From NCBI RefSeq assembly GCF_001425005.1, contig NZ_LMDB01000037.1, forward strand, positions 191,269 through 255,268: a stretch of 64,000 bases of DNA, written 5' to 3'. The stretch is from Duganella sp. Root336D2. Its GTDB lineage: Bacteria; Pseudomonadota; Gammaproteobacteria; Burkholderiales; Burkholderiaceae_D. The translations under genes and the position numbers were made by a program. Below are positions 42,409 through 52,664 of the stretch, in pieces (positions within the stretch are counted from its first letter, which is position 1; every line of letters begins with the position of its first letter). The notes beneath the pieces were generated by a model. The model did no database searches, was not told where the DNA came from, and was given only the letters and a program-made list of their open reading frames with translations.

Positions 42409-43554
42409 ATGCGACAAAACATCCTGCCACGTTCCCGATCATTCCTGCGCCTGCTCAGCGGCCTGCTGCTGGTCGGCGCCGCAGGCTTTGCTGCAGCAGA
42501 GCCTTGCCGCAAAATCAGCACAGAAGCCGAGCTTTCCAGCTATACCAAAACTCAAGGAACCCAGGCCACGGTAGCCAGGGATATCTGCTATGCAGAGGGC
42601 ACCGAGTGGAAGGAGAAGTCGCCGGCCGGCGCTTACGATGTGACGCTGGACCAGCGCTTCGACTTCTACCGCCCCGCCTCGCTGCCCGCATCGCAACGGC
42701 TGCCGCTGATCATCTGGGCACATCCGAATGGCGCCACCGATAACTTGCCCCAGCAGGGCGACTTGTATCCGAAACTCGTAACACCCGCGCTGGCGCTGGG
42801 CTTCGCCTTGATGTCGATCGAATTCCGCCACCCGGTCGCGAGCCAGGAGTATGGCAAGTCGCCTAATCTCGATATCCCAAACACGGACATCGCACGCGCC
42901 GTGCAGTGGGCACGCCACAGGTCCGGCATGCTCGGCATCGATGGCAGCAATATTTTCATCGTCGGCCAATCACGCGGCACGCTTGGCCTGATGAATGCGC
43001 TGTCGAAGAACCTGGCCGATGACCAAGCCCCGTTCCCTTACCAGACCAAGTCGTCGCGTGTCAGGGCGGTGTATGCGGTGCAAGCGCAAACCACGTATGA
43101 AAAGGAGCAGGTCAAGCAGACCTTCATTCATCCGGACAGTTGGCCTGCGTTTGAGGCGCTCTATGCGAACTTCCATCAGCCAGGCAGCTCGATCAACGAA
43201 ATCACCACCGACGACCCACCCGTCGCGATGCGATATGAGCGGGCGCCGACTGATCAATCGCTGCAAACAGTCGTGCCGCTTCATTTGCCAGCGCAAAACG
43301 GCAACTGCGCCTATCCGGAGGGATGCTTCGACTTTCATCATCCGAACTTCGGCTTGAAACTGCATCTCGCGTTTAAGTCCCTCTCACCAACACAGCCGGC
43401 TTCGAAGTTCGACATTGCGTACAACGTGCCGACCGACTACCTCTACGTCGACCAGGTCACTAGCCGGCCCTATGCCTGCTTCTTCGCTAAGAACCTGACG
43501 CCGGAAGGGCGTGCGAATCTAAGTGCATACGCAGTTGAGGTTTGCGGGCTGTAA
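42409..43554 (+). CDS. Exported alpha/beta hydrolase-like protein
   Basis: From ATG 42409 the product has 381 residues with a signal peptide (through LLVGAAGFAAA) and an alpha/beta hydrolase core: LIIWAHPNGATDNL (oxyanion region) and the elbow GQSRGTLGL with a Ser nucleophile. It may be an esterase or polyester depolymerase-like enzyme; the substrate is unknown. Cysteines near both ends suggest disulfides. GGAGC precedes the ATG. The start codon chosen gives the best signal peptide. Confidence 0.75.
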   Translation: MRQNILPRSRSFLRLLSGLLLVGAAGFAAAEPCRKISTEAELSSYTKTQGTQATVARDICYAEGTEWKEKSPAGAYDVTLDQRFDFYRPASLPASQRLPLIIWAHPNGATDNLPQQGDLYPKLVTPALALGFALMSIEFRHPVASQEYGKSPNLDIPNTDIARAVQWARHRSGMLGIDGSNIFIVGQSRGTLGLMNALSKNLADDQAPFPYQTKSSRVRAVYAVQAQTTYEKEQVKQTFIHPDSWPAFEALYANFHQPGSSINEITTDDPPVAMRYERAPTDQSLQTVVPLHLPAQNGNCAYPEGCFDFHHPNFGLKLHLAFKSLSPTQPASKFDIAYNVPTDYLYVDQVTSRPYACFFAKNLTPEGRANLSAYAVEVCGL

Positions 43555-43707
43555 TTCGAAAACTGCGAGGGAAAACGACCTTGGTGGTAAGTTGTCGTGA
43601 TTCAGATCTGATCGCCCAGCAAGTTCTTGTCACGGGGGCGATCAAGTCTACCGGTGCGACAAACCAAATTCGTGCGTGTCATACTTCTAAGTAGCAAGGA
43701 GGTGACC

Positions 43708-43947
43708 ATGTCCGAAAAACTCACCAACTATCGCCGATTGGATCGCGTAACTGCTGATCGAGTCCAATACGGCCTGTCCCTGCTATATCTTGCAGGTGCC
43801 GCAGAAGCCCGTCAGTTCATGGCTCTTAATGGAATTCCAGATCCGATTATTGAAAGAGTACTCTCTGCTCAATACGTTCGAGGAGCTAAAAGTCCTGTTC
43901 GTATCGTCGTTAATTCACGACGTGCAGCAAAATTGCGTGAGAGTTGA
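43708..43947 (+). CDS. Small hypothetical protein, 79 residues
   Basis: ATG at 43708 follows a perfect AAGGAGGTGA. The product is basic and helical (LDRVTADRVQYGLSLLYLAGAAEAR), with a VRIVVNSRRAAKL tail. It stands alone between the hydrolase and the tmRNA region; no family was recognised. Confidence 0.6.
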   Translation: MSEKLTNYRRLDRVTADRVQYGLSLLYLAGAAEARQFMALNGIPDPIIERVLSAQYVRGAKSPVRIVVNSRRAAKLRES

Positions 43948-44186
43948 TCGAGGTCCCACTGGCATCGATCAGTGCCAGGGACTACCGATCCCTTTTTCGA
44001 CGGTCTTTGCGGACTGATAAGACCAAGCCAATCCGCGTTTGTGCGCTAGGGCGTCGGAAGACTGTTTGCAATGGTGCGAGACCAAATCCTGAGCGCGTCA
44101 CGCAGACGCGAAATGACTGCGAACACTGCCGGGCTCTACCCATTGCCTGGCAAAGCGGTCGCCTGCCTATGTTGAATCGTGAAAGC

Positions 44187-44217
44187 AAAAAAAATAGCCG
44201 CAAAATGCGGCTATTTT
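44187..44217 (-). terminator. Rho-independent terminator downstream of ssrA
   Basis: AAAATAGCCGC (44191-44201) and GCGGCTATTTT (44207-44217) pair around AAAAT. The minus-strand transcript would continue into T (complement of A at 44187-44190). It lies about 100 bp beyond the tmRNA 3' end. Confidence 0.75.
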
Positions 44218-44283
44218 AGGGTTGTCATTTTGTTGTCATTTCGGTGCCAAATCAGCCTCCAAATACCCCAATCAATGACAGCA

Positions 44284-44309
44284 TTAAAATCATAACTTCA
44301 TGATTTTAA
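44284..44309 (-). terminator. AT-rich hairpin just beyond the tmRNA 3' end
   Basis: TTAAAATCAT (44284-44293) and ATGATTTTAA (44300-44309) form a perfect 10 bp stem with a 6 nt loop, 10 bp past the tmRNA CCA. It may help 3' end processing or termination of pre-tmRNA; it lacks a clear T-run. Confidence 0.45.
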
Positions 44310-44318
44310 ATGAAATAG

Positions 44319-44681
44319 TGGTGGAGACGGCGGGAATCGAACCCGCGTCCGCAAGCACTCTACAGACAGTTCTACATACTTAGCACTATCATTTAATTTA
44401 ACCTGTACGGCACGGATGTGCACGTTCCGGACAGGCGATTCACCTTAGATTTAGGACTTCTCGAAGTGAACCCTCGAAGTCCGATCCCTTATAAATGACC
44501 CAACACGACCTTGCGGTCACACCCTAAGGGCGAGGTGTTGTCGGGCAGGTCAGCGATTAAGCTGCCAGTGCGTACGAGTTATCGTTTGCAGTTAGTTTGT
44601 TTCTGGGTGTATTTACGAGGTAACCAGCCCTCGGTATGCCCTGTTCTGCTTTGCAACCCACGTCGAAACCAGGTCGTCCCC
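44319..44681 (-). ncRNA. ssrA: Transfer-messenger RNA
   Basis: The minus strand from 44681 begins GGGGACGACC and ends with the T-arm GGTTCGATTCC and CCA at 44319; the first seven bases pair with CGTCTCC before ACCA to close the acceptor stem. The tag reading frame starts GCAAACGATAAC and reads ANDNSYALAA followed by TAA, a betaproteobacterial tag. At 363 nt it is a standard one-piece tmRNA. It rescues stalled ribosomes together with SmpB (not in this window). Confidence 0.96.
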
Positions 44682-44722
44682 ACAGAAGGAAGTTGTATTT
44701 TACCTGAATCTTTTCGAGAGCG

Positions 44723-45697
44723 TTACTCTTCGAGCGAAATCAGCGGGCGGGCGTCGTCGGGAAGTCGGTTGGCGCGGATTTCGCCGCCGGGGCCGAAGGT
44801 GAATTCGACCAGGTGGCGGCGCGAGACCGGGGCAGTGGCGGACTTGAGGTCGTGGAAGCTGTCGGCTTCCTTGAAGCCGAGGTCGATGGTCAGCCCCTGG
44901 AGCTGGTAAGTCTCGACCAGCTGCTCCACGCGGTTGCGCCGGGTGTTGGTTTCGATGGTGCCATGGTGGGCCGGCTTTTCGCCTTCGAAGTAGCGGATCA
45001 GTGCGCCTTCCATGACTTCCACATGCGAGCGGGTGGAGGCTTCACCGAGTGCGTCCTGCACTGCGGATTCAACTTTCACATCCATGCGCTTGACCAGCAG
45101 GAAGGTGTCGAGCGTGCCGTCGTTCTCTTCCATGATGCGGTTGACGGCAGGGAGGCGGCCTTTGGCCAGGCGGGATTGCGTGTCGCGCGTGATGCCGACG
45201 TACTCCACCATGCTTTCGTACTTCAGGTCGTTCGGGAATTTCTGCAGCAGGTCGTGCGCGGAATAGCACTCCGTCAGCGCGCCCCAGTTCAGCGTGATGT
45301 ACTTGTCGTGCAGGGTGACGATCGGCTTCTTGAAAGTGGCTTCGAACGGCACTTCCAGTTCGAGCGTGATCGATTCCTTGCGGTTGTCGGTGCCGGCCAG
45401 CAGCGGCACGGTCAGCTTCAGGCCGAAGAAGCCCCAGCTGGTGCCTTTCTTGATGTCGAAGCGCAGGCGCTGGCGCGAGATGACGAAGAACAGCAGCTGC
45501 TTTTCCATGGTCGCGTCGAGCGCGAACTGCATGCGGCGCTGGTAGCGGCCGATCGGGTCGCGGAAGTCGGGCACCAGCGGGTCGTTCACCAGCAGGTCGT
45601 ACCAGTAGAAGCGGCTCTCGGCAACGGAGGCATCCCAAACCTGCGGCGCACTGCTGCGTGGTGGGAGCGCCGCCTCGATGTTGTCGTCCCCGTCCAT
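44723..45697 (-). CDS. Conserved hypothetical protein, 324 residues
   Basis: The product is soluble, mostly alpha/beta, with no signal peptide. It contains ESRFYWYDLLVNDPLVPDF near residue 27 and several KKPIVTLHDKYITLNWG-type beta stretches. GGAGAC lies upstream. The stop codon is 41 bp before the tmRNA 5' end, so the ssrA promoter must lie close to or within its 3' end. I do not recognise the family and assign no function. Confidence 0.65.
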   Translation of the reverse strand: MDGDDNIEAALPPRSSAPQVWDASVAESRFYWYDLLVNDPLVPDFRDPIGRYQRRMQFALDATMEKQLLFFVISRQRLRFDIKKGTSWGFFGLKLTVPLLAGTDNRKESITLELEVPFEATFKKPIVTLHDKYITLNWGALTECYSAHDLLQKFPNDLKYESMVEYVGITRDTQSRLAKGRLPAVNRIMEENDGTLDTFLLVKRMDVKVESAVQDALGEASTRSHVEVMEGALIRYFEGEKPAHHGTIETNTRRNRVEQLVETYQLQGLTIDLGFKEADSFHDLKSATAPVSRRHLVEFTFGPGGEIRANRLPDDARPLISLEE

Positions 45698-45781
45698 AAA
45701 GTCTCCAGGTGCCTTTTTCAGTATTCGCTACTGACTATAGTATAGAAACTTATTGCTGTTGGGCAAGTTATAACGCAGTTT

Positions 45782-46474
45782 CTACGCTGCCAACGGTGTC
45801 GGCGATGGTACGGTTGCGCGAATCAGGGCCAGCAGGTCGGCTGGCGAGGCCAGCAAGTGGTCGGCGCCCCAGGCGGCGGGTTCGACTGGTCCGCAATAGC
45901 CCCATTGGCAGGCTATGGTGCGCATGCCGGCGGCGTGGCCGGCCTGGATGTCGCGCAGGTCGTCGCCGACGTACCAGCATTCTTCCGGCGCCAGGCCAAG
46001 GCGGGCCGCGGCTTCCAGCAGCGGGGCAGGGTGGGGCTTGGCGTGCGCGGTGGTGTCGCCGGAGACGACGCAGCTCGCCAGTTCCAGGCCGATCTGCGTT
46101 ACCAGCGGGTCGGTGAAGCGGGCTGGTTTGTTGGTGACGATGCCCCAGCGCAGGCCTGCTTCGGTAATGCCGGCCAGCAGTTCATGCACGCCGTCGAACA
46201 GGCTGCTGTGCACCGCCATGGCGGCTTCGTAGTTGGTGAAGAAGCCATCGCGCAATTCCTCAAAGCCTTCATCCTGCGGCTTGAGGCCGAAGGACACACC
46301 GATCATGCCGCGTGCGCCGTGCGATGCCTGCGGGCGCAGCACCTCGTATGGCGTCGGCTCCAGCCCGCGCACGGTGCGCAGCAGGTTGATGGCGGCGGCC
46401 AGGTCGGGGGCGGTGTCGGCCAGGGTGCCATCGAGGTCAAACAGGATGGCGCGCGGGGCTGGAAACAGGCTCAT
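45782..46474 (-). CDS. gph: Phosphoglycolate phosphatase
   Basis: The 230-residue HAD-superfamily enzyme has motif I AILFDLDGTLADTAPDL (near residues 10-26), motif II VTNKPARFTDP and motif IV YVGDDLRDIQAGHAAGM. Together with its neighbour ubiG (47 bp upstream on the same strand) this matches Gph, which removes phosphoglycolate formed during DNA repair. Slightly shorter than E. coli Gph (252). Confidence 0.85.
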   Translation of the reverse strand: MSLFPAPRAILFDLDGTLADTAPDLAAAINLLRTVRGLEPTPYEVLRPQASHGARGMIGVSFGLKPQDEGFEELRDGFFTNYEAAMAVHSSLFDGVHELLAGITEAGLRWGIVTNKPARFTDPLVTQIGLELASCVVSGDTTAHAKPHPAPLLEAAARLGLAPEECWYVGDDLRDIQAGHAAGMRTIACQWGYCGPVEPAAWGADHLLASPADLLALIRATVPSPTPLAA

Positions 46475-46520
46475 GATAGGGAAAGACTTTCGAAGCAGGC
46501 GGCGCGCGGGCCGCCTGGCT

Positions 46521-47216
46521 TTATGCTGGGCGGGTGCAAGCCACCAGGTAATTAACGCTGGTGTCGTTGTTCAGGGAGTAGACCTTGGTGAGCGGATTGT
46601 AGCCCATGCCCTTCAAGGCATCCACTTGCAGACCAGCAGTGCGGACATATTGCGACAGTTCGGCTGGAGTGATGAACTTTTCATAATCGTGCGTGCCCTT
46701 GGGCAGCATGCGCAGCAGGTATTCGGCGCCGATCACCGCGAACAGGTAAGCCTTGGGGTTGCGATTCAGGGTTGAGAAGAAGACATGGCCGCCCGGCTTT
46801 ACCAGGGTGGCTGCCGCGCGCACGATGGCGCCTGGGTCGGGGACGTGTTCCAGCATTTCCATGCAGGTCACAACATCGTACTGGCCGGCCTCCTGGGCTG
46901 CCATTGCCTCGGCGGCGATCAGTTTGTAGCGCACCGGCACGCCGGATTCCAGGCTATGCAGGTCGGCAACTTTCAGGGCTTTTTCCGACAGGTCGATGCC
47001 GGTGACCTTGGCGCCTTTGCGGGCCATGGATTCGGACAGGATGCCCCCGCCGCAGCCGATATCGATCACGTTCTTGCCGGCCAGCGGGGCGCGGGCGTTG
47101 ATCCATTCCAGGCGCAGCGGATTGATTTCGTGCAGGGGTTTGAATTCGGACGTGGGATCCCACCAGTGATGGGCCAGTTCGCTGAATTTTTGCAGTTCTA
47201 ATGGGTCGGCGTTCAT
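46521..47216 (-). CDS. ubiG: Ubiquinone biosynthesis O-methyltransferase UbiG
   Basis: From ATG 47216 the 231-residue methyltransferase has the UbiG start [15 protein letters not shown], motif [21 protein letters not shown], and [12 protein letters not shown]. It performs two O-methylations in the ubiquinone pathway. A longer frame upstream runs through a palindromic repeat and is not used. It is followed by gph. Confidence 0.94.
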   Translation of the reverse strand: MNADPLELQKFSELAHHWWDPTSEFKPLHEINPLRLEWINARAPLAGKNVIDIGCGGGILSESMARKGAKVTGIDLSEKALKVADLHSLESGVPVRYKLIAAEAMAAQEAGQYDVVTCMEMLEHVPDPGAIVRAAATLVKPGGHVFFSTLNRNPKAYLFAVIGAEYLLRMLPKGTHDYEKFITPAELSQYVRTAGLQVDALKGMGYNPLTKVYSLNNDTSVNYLVACTRPA

Positions 47217-47234
47217 GCCGGGATGATACTGGAA

Positions 47235-47259
47235 AAATGTCCACCCTGGGGTGGACAAA
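47235..47259. repeat. Short GTCCAC-type palindrome between ubiG and the OmpA-family gene
   Basis: AAATGTCCACCC and GGGGTGGACAAAA make a compact palindrome that looks like the 39 bp element of 9544-9582 with its inner part deleted. Its right end overlaps the T-run of the OmpA-family terminator. Confidence 0.7.
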
Positions 47260-47283
47260 AAAAGCCCCGCACAGGGCGGGGCT
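47257..47283 (-). terminator. Terminator of the OmpA-family gene
   Basis: AGCCCCGC (47263-47270) pairs with GCGGGGCT (47276-47283). The minus-strand transcript runs into a T-tract (complement of A at 47257-47263). It lies 25 bp beyond the stop. Confidence 0.82.
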
Positions 47284-47307
47284 CCAATAGCGCTGAGGCG
47301 CCGGGAA

Positions 47308-48033
47308 TTACTTCTTGGTGCCTACAACTTCGATTTCCACGCGGCGGTTCTGGGCGCGGCCTTCGGCGGTCTTGTTGTCCGCTACTGGCTGCTTCTCGCC
47401 CTTGCCTTCGGAGTACACGCGGTTGGCTTCCACGCCTTTGCTCTGCAGGTACGCTTTGACAGCATCAGCACGACGCAGCGACAGCTTGTCGTTGTACTGG
47501 TCGGTGCCCATGGAGTCGGTGTGGCCGACGCCGATGATTACTTCCAGGTTGATGCCGCTCAGCTTGCTGACCAGGTCGTCCAGCTTTTCTTTCGCTTCTG
47601 GCTTCAGCACGGCCTTGTCGTAGTCGAAGAATGCGTCGGATGCGAACGAAACCTTCTCAGCAGTCGGTGCCGCGGTCGGTGCTGCCGGGGTTGCTACTGG
47701 CGGTACGGCGACTGGCGGCTGCTCTGGCGCGACCGGTGGTGGAGGTGGCAGCACGCATTTGCCATCTTTCAGCTCTTCCGGTGGGGTGCAGATCGGCAGG
47801 TCGCAACCTGGCACGGCATCGGCCGGGGTCCAGTAGCCGGTGCGCCAGCACAGGCCGAATGGATTGCGGGCGATGACGCCACGGGCATCCTGCACATAGG
47901 CGCTCTTAGGCGTCGCGGCCTTGATGTCCTGGGTTACTGGTGCGAACGGAGGAGCGGTTGGCTTGTCTTGTGCTAGCACAGGGCCGGCCAGAACGGAAGA
48001 CGCAGCAAACATGGTGGCGAGGATTTTCTTCAT
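47308..48033 (-). CDS. OmpA-family periplasmic/outer-membrane protein
   Basis: The 241-residue product has a signal peptide (1-22, ending AGPVLAQ), an N-terminal region with cysteines ([24 protein letters not shown]), a proline-rich hinge ([10 protein letters not shown], near 95) and a C-terminal OmpA peptidoglycan-binding domain (about 130-240, [21 protein letters not shown]). The segment before the hinge is short, so a full eight-strand barrel is unlikely. Burkholderiales OmpA-like proteins of this layout are abundant envelope proteins that tie the outer membrane to peptidoglycan. Confidence 0.88.
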   Translation of the reverse strand: MKKILATMFAASSVLAGPVLAQDKPTAPPFAPVTQDIKAATPKSAYVQDARGVIARNPFGLCWRTGYWTPADAVPGCDLPICTPPEELKDGKCVLPPPPPVAPEQPPVAVPPVATPAAPTAAPTAEKVSFASDAFFDYDKAVLKPEAKEKLDDLVSKLSGINLEVIIGVGHTDSMGTDQYNDKLSLRRADAVKAYLQSKGVEANRVYSEGKGEKQPVADNKTAEGRAQNRRVEIEVVGTKK

Positions 48034-48065
48034 ATTGGTCTTTTCCTTAAACGGGGGTAACGCTG

Positions 48066-48091
48066 TTAAAACTATCTTTTAAAACTATCTT
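48066..48091. repeat. Tandem 13 bp duplication upstream of the OmpA-family gene
   Basis: TTAAAACTATCTT occurs twice without a gap (48066-48078 and 48079-48091) in the spacer between ompA-type gene and gyrA. It is 33 bp upstream of the OmpA start, in its probable 5' leader or promoter. Confidence 0.7.
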
Positions 48092-48308
48092 TTTCATTAG
48101 TTTCTCGTCCATTTTGCCATATTTCGCAAAACTGCATCAAAAGTAGAGGAAAAAGCCAGTTTCGCGCATCTGACCAAAATGTTGTTTTGTTGCAACGCAG
48201 GGGCCATAATACGGTGCATTTGTGTCAACCCAATGACTTTCATCCGGCCGCCTTGGCGCCATGCTAAAATCGCAGGCTTGTACGCCTAGACAAAAGATCG
48301 ACCCGCCA

Positions 48309-50930
48309 ATGGATCAATTCGCAAAAGAAACAATCCCAATTTCCCTCGAAGAAGAGATGCGCAAGAGCTACCTCGATTACGCCATGAGCGTGATCGTAGG
48401 CCGAGCTCTGCCGGACGCTCGCGACGGCCTTAAGCCAGTACACCGCCGCGTCCTGTTCGGGATGCACGAACTGAACAACGTGTGGAACCGCCCTTACGTG
48501 AAGTGCGCCCGTGTTGTGGGCGAAGTCATGGGTAAGTACCACCCGCACGGCGACGCGTCGATTTACGACACGCTGGTGCGTATGGCGCAGGATTTCTCCC
48601 TGCGCTACATGCTGGTCGACGGCCAGGGTAACTTCGGTTCCATCGACGGCGACAACGCCGCGGCGATGCGTTACACCGAGTGCCGCCTGGACAAGATTTC
48701 GGCAGAGCTGCTGGCCGACATCGACAAGGAAACCGTCGATTTCGCGCCCAACTACGACGGCAAGGAGAAAGAGCCTACCGTCCTGCCGACCAAGATTCCT
48801 AACCTGCTGATCAACGGCTCGTCCGGTATTGCAGTGGGTATGGCCACCAACATCCCGCCGCACAACCTGACGGAAGTGATCAACGGCGCGCTGCACGTGC
48901 TGAACAACCCGGATTGCTCGATCGACGAACTGATCGAGATCATTCCGGCGCCGGACTTCCCGACCGGCGGCACCATTTATGGTGTGTCCGGCGTGCGCGA
49001 TGGCTACCGCACCGGCCGTGGCCGCGTGGTGATGCGCGCCAAGACCCACTTCGAGGAATACGGCAAGGAAGGCGGCCGTACCGCGATCATCGTGGACGAG
49101 CTGCCATACCAGGTCAACAAGAAGTCCCTGCTGGAGCGCATCGCCGAGAACGTGCGCGACAAGAAGCTGGAAGGCATTTCCGACATCCGCGACGAGTCCG
49201 ACAAGTCGGGCATGCGCGTGGTGATCGAGCTGAAACGCGGTGAAGTGCCGGAAGTGGTGCTGAACAACCTGTACAAGCAGACCCAGCTGCAGGACACCTT
49301 CGGCATGAACATGGTCGCCCTGGTGGACGGCCAGCCGAAGCTGATGAACCTGAAGGACCTGCTGGCGACCTTCCTGTCGCACCGCCGCGAAGTCGTCACG
49401 CGCCGTACCGTGTACGAACTGCGCAAGGCGCGCGAACGCGGCCACGTGCTGGAAGGCCTGGCGGTTGCACTGGCCAACATCGACGATTTCATCGCCATCA
49501 TCAAGGCAGCGCCAACGCCGCCGATCGCGAAACAGGAACTGATGGCGCGCGGCTGGGATTCGTCCATCGTGCGCGAAATGCTGAAACGCACCGGCGAAGA
49601 AGGCCAGGGCGGTATCGAAGCCTTCCGTCCTGAGCACCTGCCGAAGCACTACGGCCTGCAGTCCGATGGCCTGTACAAGCTGTCCGACGAACAGGCAGGC
49701 GAGATCCTGCAAATGCGCCTGCAGCGCCTGACCGGCCTGGAACAGGACAAGATCGTCAACGAGTACAAGGACGTGATGTCCCTGATCGCCGACCTGCTGG
49801 ACATCCTGTCCAAGCCGGCCCGCGTGACCGCCATCATTACCGAAGAACTGAATGCCTCGATGCTGGAATTCGGCGACAAGGATCCGCGCCGCTCGAATAT
49901 CGAGAACAACGCGACCGACCTCGAAACCGAAGACCTGATCACGCCGCAGGACATGGTGGTGACCCTGTCGCACATGGGCTATATGAAGGCCCAGCCGCTG
50001 TCCGAATACCGCGCCCAGAAGCGCGGCGGCCGCGGCAAGCAGGCGGCAGCGACCAAGGATGAAGACTGGATCGACCAGCTGTTCATCGCCAACACCCACG
50101 ATTACATCCTGTGCTTCTCCAACCGCGGCCGCCTGTACTGGCTGAAGGTGTGGGAAGTGCCGCAAGGCTCGCGCACTTCGCGCGGCAAGCCGATCGTGAA
50201 CATGTTCCCGCTGCAGGACAACGAGAAGATCACCGTGGTGCTGCCGCTGTCGGGCGTAAACCGCACCTTCCCGGAAGACCATTACGTCTTCATGTCGACC
50301 AGCCTGGGTACCGTGAAAAAGACCCCGCTGAAGGACTTCTCCAATCCGCGTAAGGCCGGCATCATCGCGGTCGACCTGGACGAAGGCGACTTCCTGATCG
50401 GTGCCGCGCTGACCGACGGCAAGCACGACGTGATGCTGTTCTCCGACAACGGCAAGGCGGTGCGCTTCGATGAGAACGACGTGCGTCCGATGGGCCGTAC
50501 CGCGCGCGGCGTGCGCGGCATGAACCTGGAAGAAGGCCAGAACGTGATCGCGCTGCTGGTGGCGGAAAACGAAGAGCAGTCGGTGCTGACCGCAACCGAG
50601 AACGGTTTCGGCAAGCGTACCCCGATCGCCGAGTACACCCGCCACGGCCGCGGCACCAAGGGCATGATCGCGATCCAGACCTCCGAGCGTAACGGCAAGG
50701 TGGTGGCGGCGACCCTGGTGACCAAGACCGACGAGATCATGCTGATCACGACCGGCGGTGTGCTGATCCGCACCCGCGTCTCGGAGATCCGTGAGATGGG
50801 CCGGGCCACCCAGGGCGTGACCCTGATTGCGGTGGAGGACGGCACCAAGCTCTCGGGCTTGCAGCGCATCGTCGAAGCAGACGCGGACGAGCCGGAGGCG
50901 GAAGCAGAAGGCGGCGAAGCAGCCGAATAA
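48309..50930 (+). CDS. gyrA: DNA gyrase subunit A
   Basis: The 873-residue enzyme has the breakage-reunion domain with catalytic Tyr122 (AAAMRYTE), the quinolone region [19 protein letters not shown] (residues 76-94) and the GyrA box variant QKRGGRG near residue 575, and a beta-pinwheel C-terminal domain with an acidic tail. Numbering matches E. coli, and position 83 is Ala in place of Ser or Thr while Asp87 is kept. It starts at ATG 48309 (a longer frame upstream is not family-like). A terminator follows. Confidence 0.97.
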   Translation: MDQFAKETIPISLEEEMRKSYLDYAMSVIVGRALPDARDGLKPVHRRVLFGMHELNNVWNRPYVKCARVVGEVMGKYHPHGDASIYDTLVRMAQDFSLRYMLVDGQGNFGSIDGDNAAAMRYTECRLDKISAELLADIDKETVDFAPNYDGKEKEPTVLPTKIPNLLINGSSGIAVGMATNIPPHNLTEVINGALHVLNNPDCSIDELIEIIPAPDFPTGGTIYGVSGVRDGYRTGRGRVVMRAKTHFEEYGKEGGRTAIIVDELPYQVNKKSLLERIAENVRDKKLEGISDIRDESDKSGMRVVIELKRGEVPEVVLNNLYKQTQLQDTFGMNMVALVDGQPKLMNLKDLLATFLSHRREVVTRRTVYELRKARERGHVLEGLAVALANIDDFIAIIKAAPTPPIAKQELMARGWDSSIVREMLKRTGEEGQGGIEAFRPEHLPKHYGLQSDGLYKLSDEQAGEILQMRLQRLTGLEQDKIVNEYKDVMSLIADLLDILSKPARVTAIITEELNASMLEFGDKDPRRSNIENNATDLETEDLITPQDMVVTLSHMGYMKAQPLSEYRAQKRGGRGKQAAATKDEDWIDQLFIANTHDYILCFSNRGRLYWLKVWEVPQGSRTSRGKPIVNMFPLQDNEKITVVLPLSGVNRTFPEDHYVFMSTSLGTVKKTPLKDFSNPRKAGIIAVDLDEGDFLIGAALTDGKHDVMLFSDNGKAVRFDENDVRPMGRTARGVRGMNLEEGQNVIALLVAENEEQSVLTATENGFGKRTPIAEYTRHGRGTKGMIAIQTSERNGKVVAATLVTKTDEIMLITTGGVLIRTRVSEIREMGRATQGVTLIAVEDGTKLSGLQRIVEADADEPEAEAEGGEAAE

Positions 50931-50941
50931 GGCTGACCCGC

Positions 50942-50984
50942 AACGGGCCCCGTCTGAGTGATCAGGCCGGGCCCGTTAGTTTTT
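50942..50984 (+). terminator. Terminator after gyrA
   Basis: AACGGGCCC (50942-50950) pairs with GGGCCCGTT (50969-50977) around an 18 nt loop, followed by AGTTTTT. It separates gyrA from the DUF2059 gene. Confidence 0.78.
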
Positions 50985-51063
50985 ATAGCTGCCAAATTCG
51001 AAAAACAAATAAGCAATGAAGAAAATAGTTGTGGAGCAGTCCCGTAAAAATTAAGGAGCCCGC

Positions 51064-51570
51064 ATGAAAAAGTTCGCCTTTGCCGCCGCAATATTTGCTT
51101 TCGCCGCCGCCGCCCATGCAGCCCCGCCGAGCGAAGCATCGATCCGCGAGTTGATGGATACCACCGGAGCGCGCGCCAATATGGCTGCCTCGCTGCAGAA
51201 CCTGGCGAAGGCGCTGCCGCAGATCCTGCGCATGCGCGCGGAAGCGGTGGTGCGCAATAACCCCAAGTTCAACGACGAGCAGCGCAAGGCCGAACTGGCG
51301 ACTGTGGAGCGCCGCATGCCGGTCATCACCGCCGCCCTGCAAAAGGATTTGAACGATCCGAAAATGGTCGATGAGCTGTACAACCAGGTGGTGCCGCTGT
51401 ATGCGAAGCATTTCACGCAGGAAGACGTCAAGGCCCTGACGGCTTTCTACCGCAGTCCGGTCGGCAAGAAGTCGCTGGAAGTGATGCCGGTGCTGATGGG
51501 CGAAAGCGCCCAGGCCGCACAAAAGCTGATGCAGGAGCGCGCGAAGCGCATTGTCGAACAAACGAAGTAA
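51064..51570 (+). CDS. DUF2059-domain exported protein
   Basis: The 168-residue product has a signal peptide (1-20, ending AAAHA) and a helical DUF2059 domain with [12 protein letters not shown] and [21 protein letters not shown]. Such proteins are periplasmic and of unknown function. AAGGAG precedes the start. serC starts 11 bp downstream, so it can be cotranscribed with the aromatic block. Confidence 0.82.
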   Translation: MKKFAFAAAIFAFAAAAHAAPPSEASIRELMDTTGARANMAASLQNLAKALPQILRMRAEAVVRNNPKFNDEQRKAELATVERRMPVITAALQKDLNDPKMVDELYNQVVPLYAKHFTQEDVKALTAFYRSPVGKKSLEVMPVLMGESAQAAQKLMQERAKRIVEQTK

Positions 51571-51581
51571 GGAGTCTCGAA

Positions 51582-52664
51582 GTGGCGAACATCTACAATT
51601 TCTCCGCCGGCCCGGCCGTGCTGCCAAAGGAAGTGCTGCAACAGGCGGCCGCTGAAATGCTGGATTGGCACGGCAGCGGGATGTCGGTCATGGAGATGAG
51701 CCACCGCGGTCCTGAATTCATTGCGATCTATAAGGCGGCCGAGCGCGACCTGCGCGAGCTGCTGGCTGTGCCGGACAATTACAAGATCCTGTTCATGCAG
51801 GGCGGCGGGCTGTCGCAGAATGCGGTGCTGCCGATGAACCTGTGCGGCGGCGCCGACAGCACCATCGATTTCGTGCAGACTGGTTCCTGGTCCGGCAAGT
51901 CGATCAAGGAAGCGGCGCGTTATGCCCGCGTCAACGTGGCCGCTTCGTCGCAAGCCACCGGCTTCGACCGCGTGCCGGACCAGGCGGAGTGGAAGCTGAC
52001 TCCCGGCGCATCCTACCTGCATATCTGCACCAATGAAACCATCGACGGTGTCGAGTTCAATTTCGTGCCGACCGCGCAGGGCGAGACCGATATCGTGGCC
52101 GATATGTCGTCGCATATCCTGTCGCGCCCGGTGGACGTGAGCAAGTACGGCGTGATTTTCGGGGGCGCACAAAAGAATATCGGCCCGGCCGGCGTCACCG
52201 TGGTCATCGTGCGCGATGACCTGATCGGCAAGGCGCTGCCATTCTGCCCGTCCGCCTTCGACTTCAGGAACGTGGCGGAAAACGAATCGATGTACAACAC
52301 GCCACCCACCTACGGCATCTATATTGCCGGCCTGGTGTTCCAGTGGCTGAAGAAGCAGGGCGGCGTGGCCGCCATGGAAAAGCGTAATATTGAGAAAGCC
52401 GAGCTGCTGTACCAGGCACTCGATGCCGACGACTTCTACCAGAACCGCGTCGCAAAAGAATACCGCTCGCGCATGAACATCCCGTTCTACCTGCGCGACG
52501 AATCGAAAAATGAAGCATTCCTGGCCGGTGCGAAAGCGCGCGGGCTATTGCAGCTGAAGGGCCACAAGTCCGTCGGTGGTATGCGGGCATCGATCTATAA
52601 CGCGATGCCGATCGAGGGCGTGCAAACGCTGGTCGACTACCTCAACGAATTTGCAGGCAGATAA
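51582..52664 (+). CDS. serC: Phosphoserine aminotransferase
   Basis: The 360-residue PLP enzyme begins [16 protein letters not shown] and has the PLP lysine K198 in [12 protein letters not shown]. It makes phosphoserine, and in many bacteria a pyridoxine precursor too. The start is a GTG with GGAG upstream. It opens the serC-pheA-hisC-tyrA-aroA-cmk-rpsA block; the stop overlaps the pheA ATG by 1 bp. Confidence 0.96.
   Translation: MANIYNFSAGPAVLPKEVLQQAAAEMLDWHGSGMSVMEMSHRGPEFIAIYKAAERDLRELLAVPDNYKILFMQGGGLSQNAVLPMNLCGGADSTIDFVQTGSWSGKSIKEAARYARVNVAASSQATGFDRVPDQAEWKLTPGASYLHICTNETIDGVEFNFVPTAQGETDIVADMSSHILSRPVDVSKYGVIFGGAQKNIGPAGVTVVIVRDDLIGKALPFCPSAFDFRNVAENESMYNTPPTYGIYIAGLVFQWLKKQGGVAAMEKRNIEKAELLYQALDADDFYQNRVAKEYRSRMNIPFYLRDESKNEAFLAGAKARGLLQLKGHKSVGGMRASIYNAMPIEGVQTLVDYLNEFAGR

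Larger units (their letters stand above)
43948..44318. other. Gene-free stretch downstream of ssrA
   Basis: No credible protein gene lies here. It holds two hairpins given separately and otherwise unremarkable, AT-richer sequence. The tmRNA 3' end is a common phage integration site, but no integrase and no second copy of the tmRNA end is present in the window. Confidence 0.5.

Noticed and set aside
44310-44345. Phage or island attachment site at the tmRNA 3' end
   Set aside because: The tmRNA end is a frequent integration site, but there is no integrase, no second copy of the end and no island in the window.
48264-50645. 793-codon open frame on the minus strand opposite gyrA
   Set aside because: Shadow of the highly biased gyrA codons; no motif and no ribosome-binding site.
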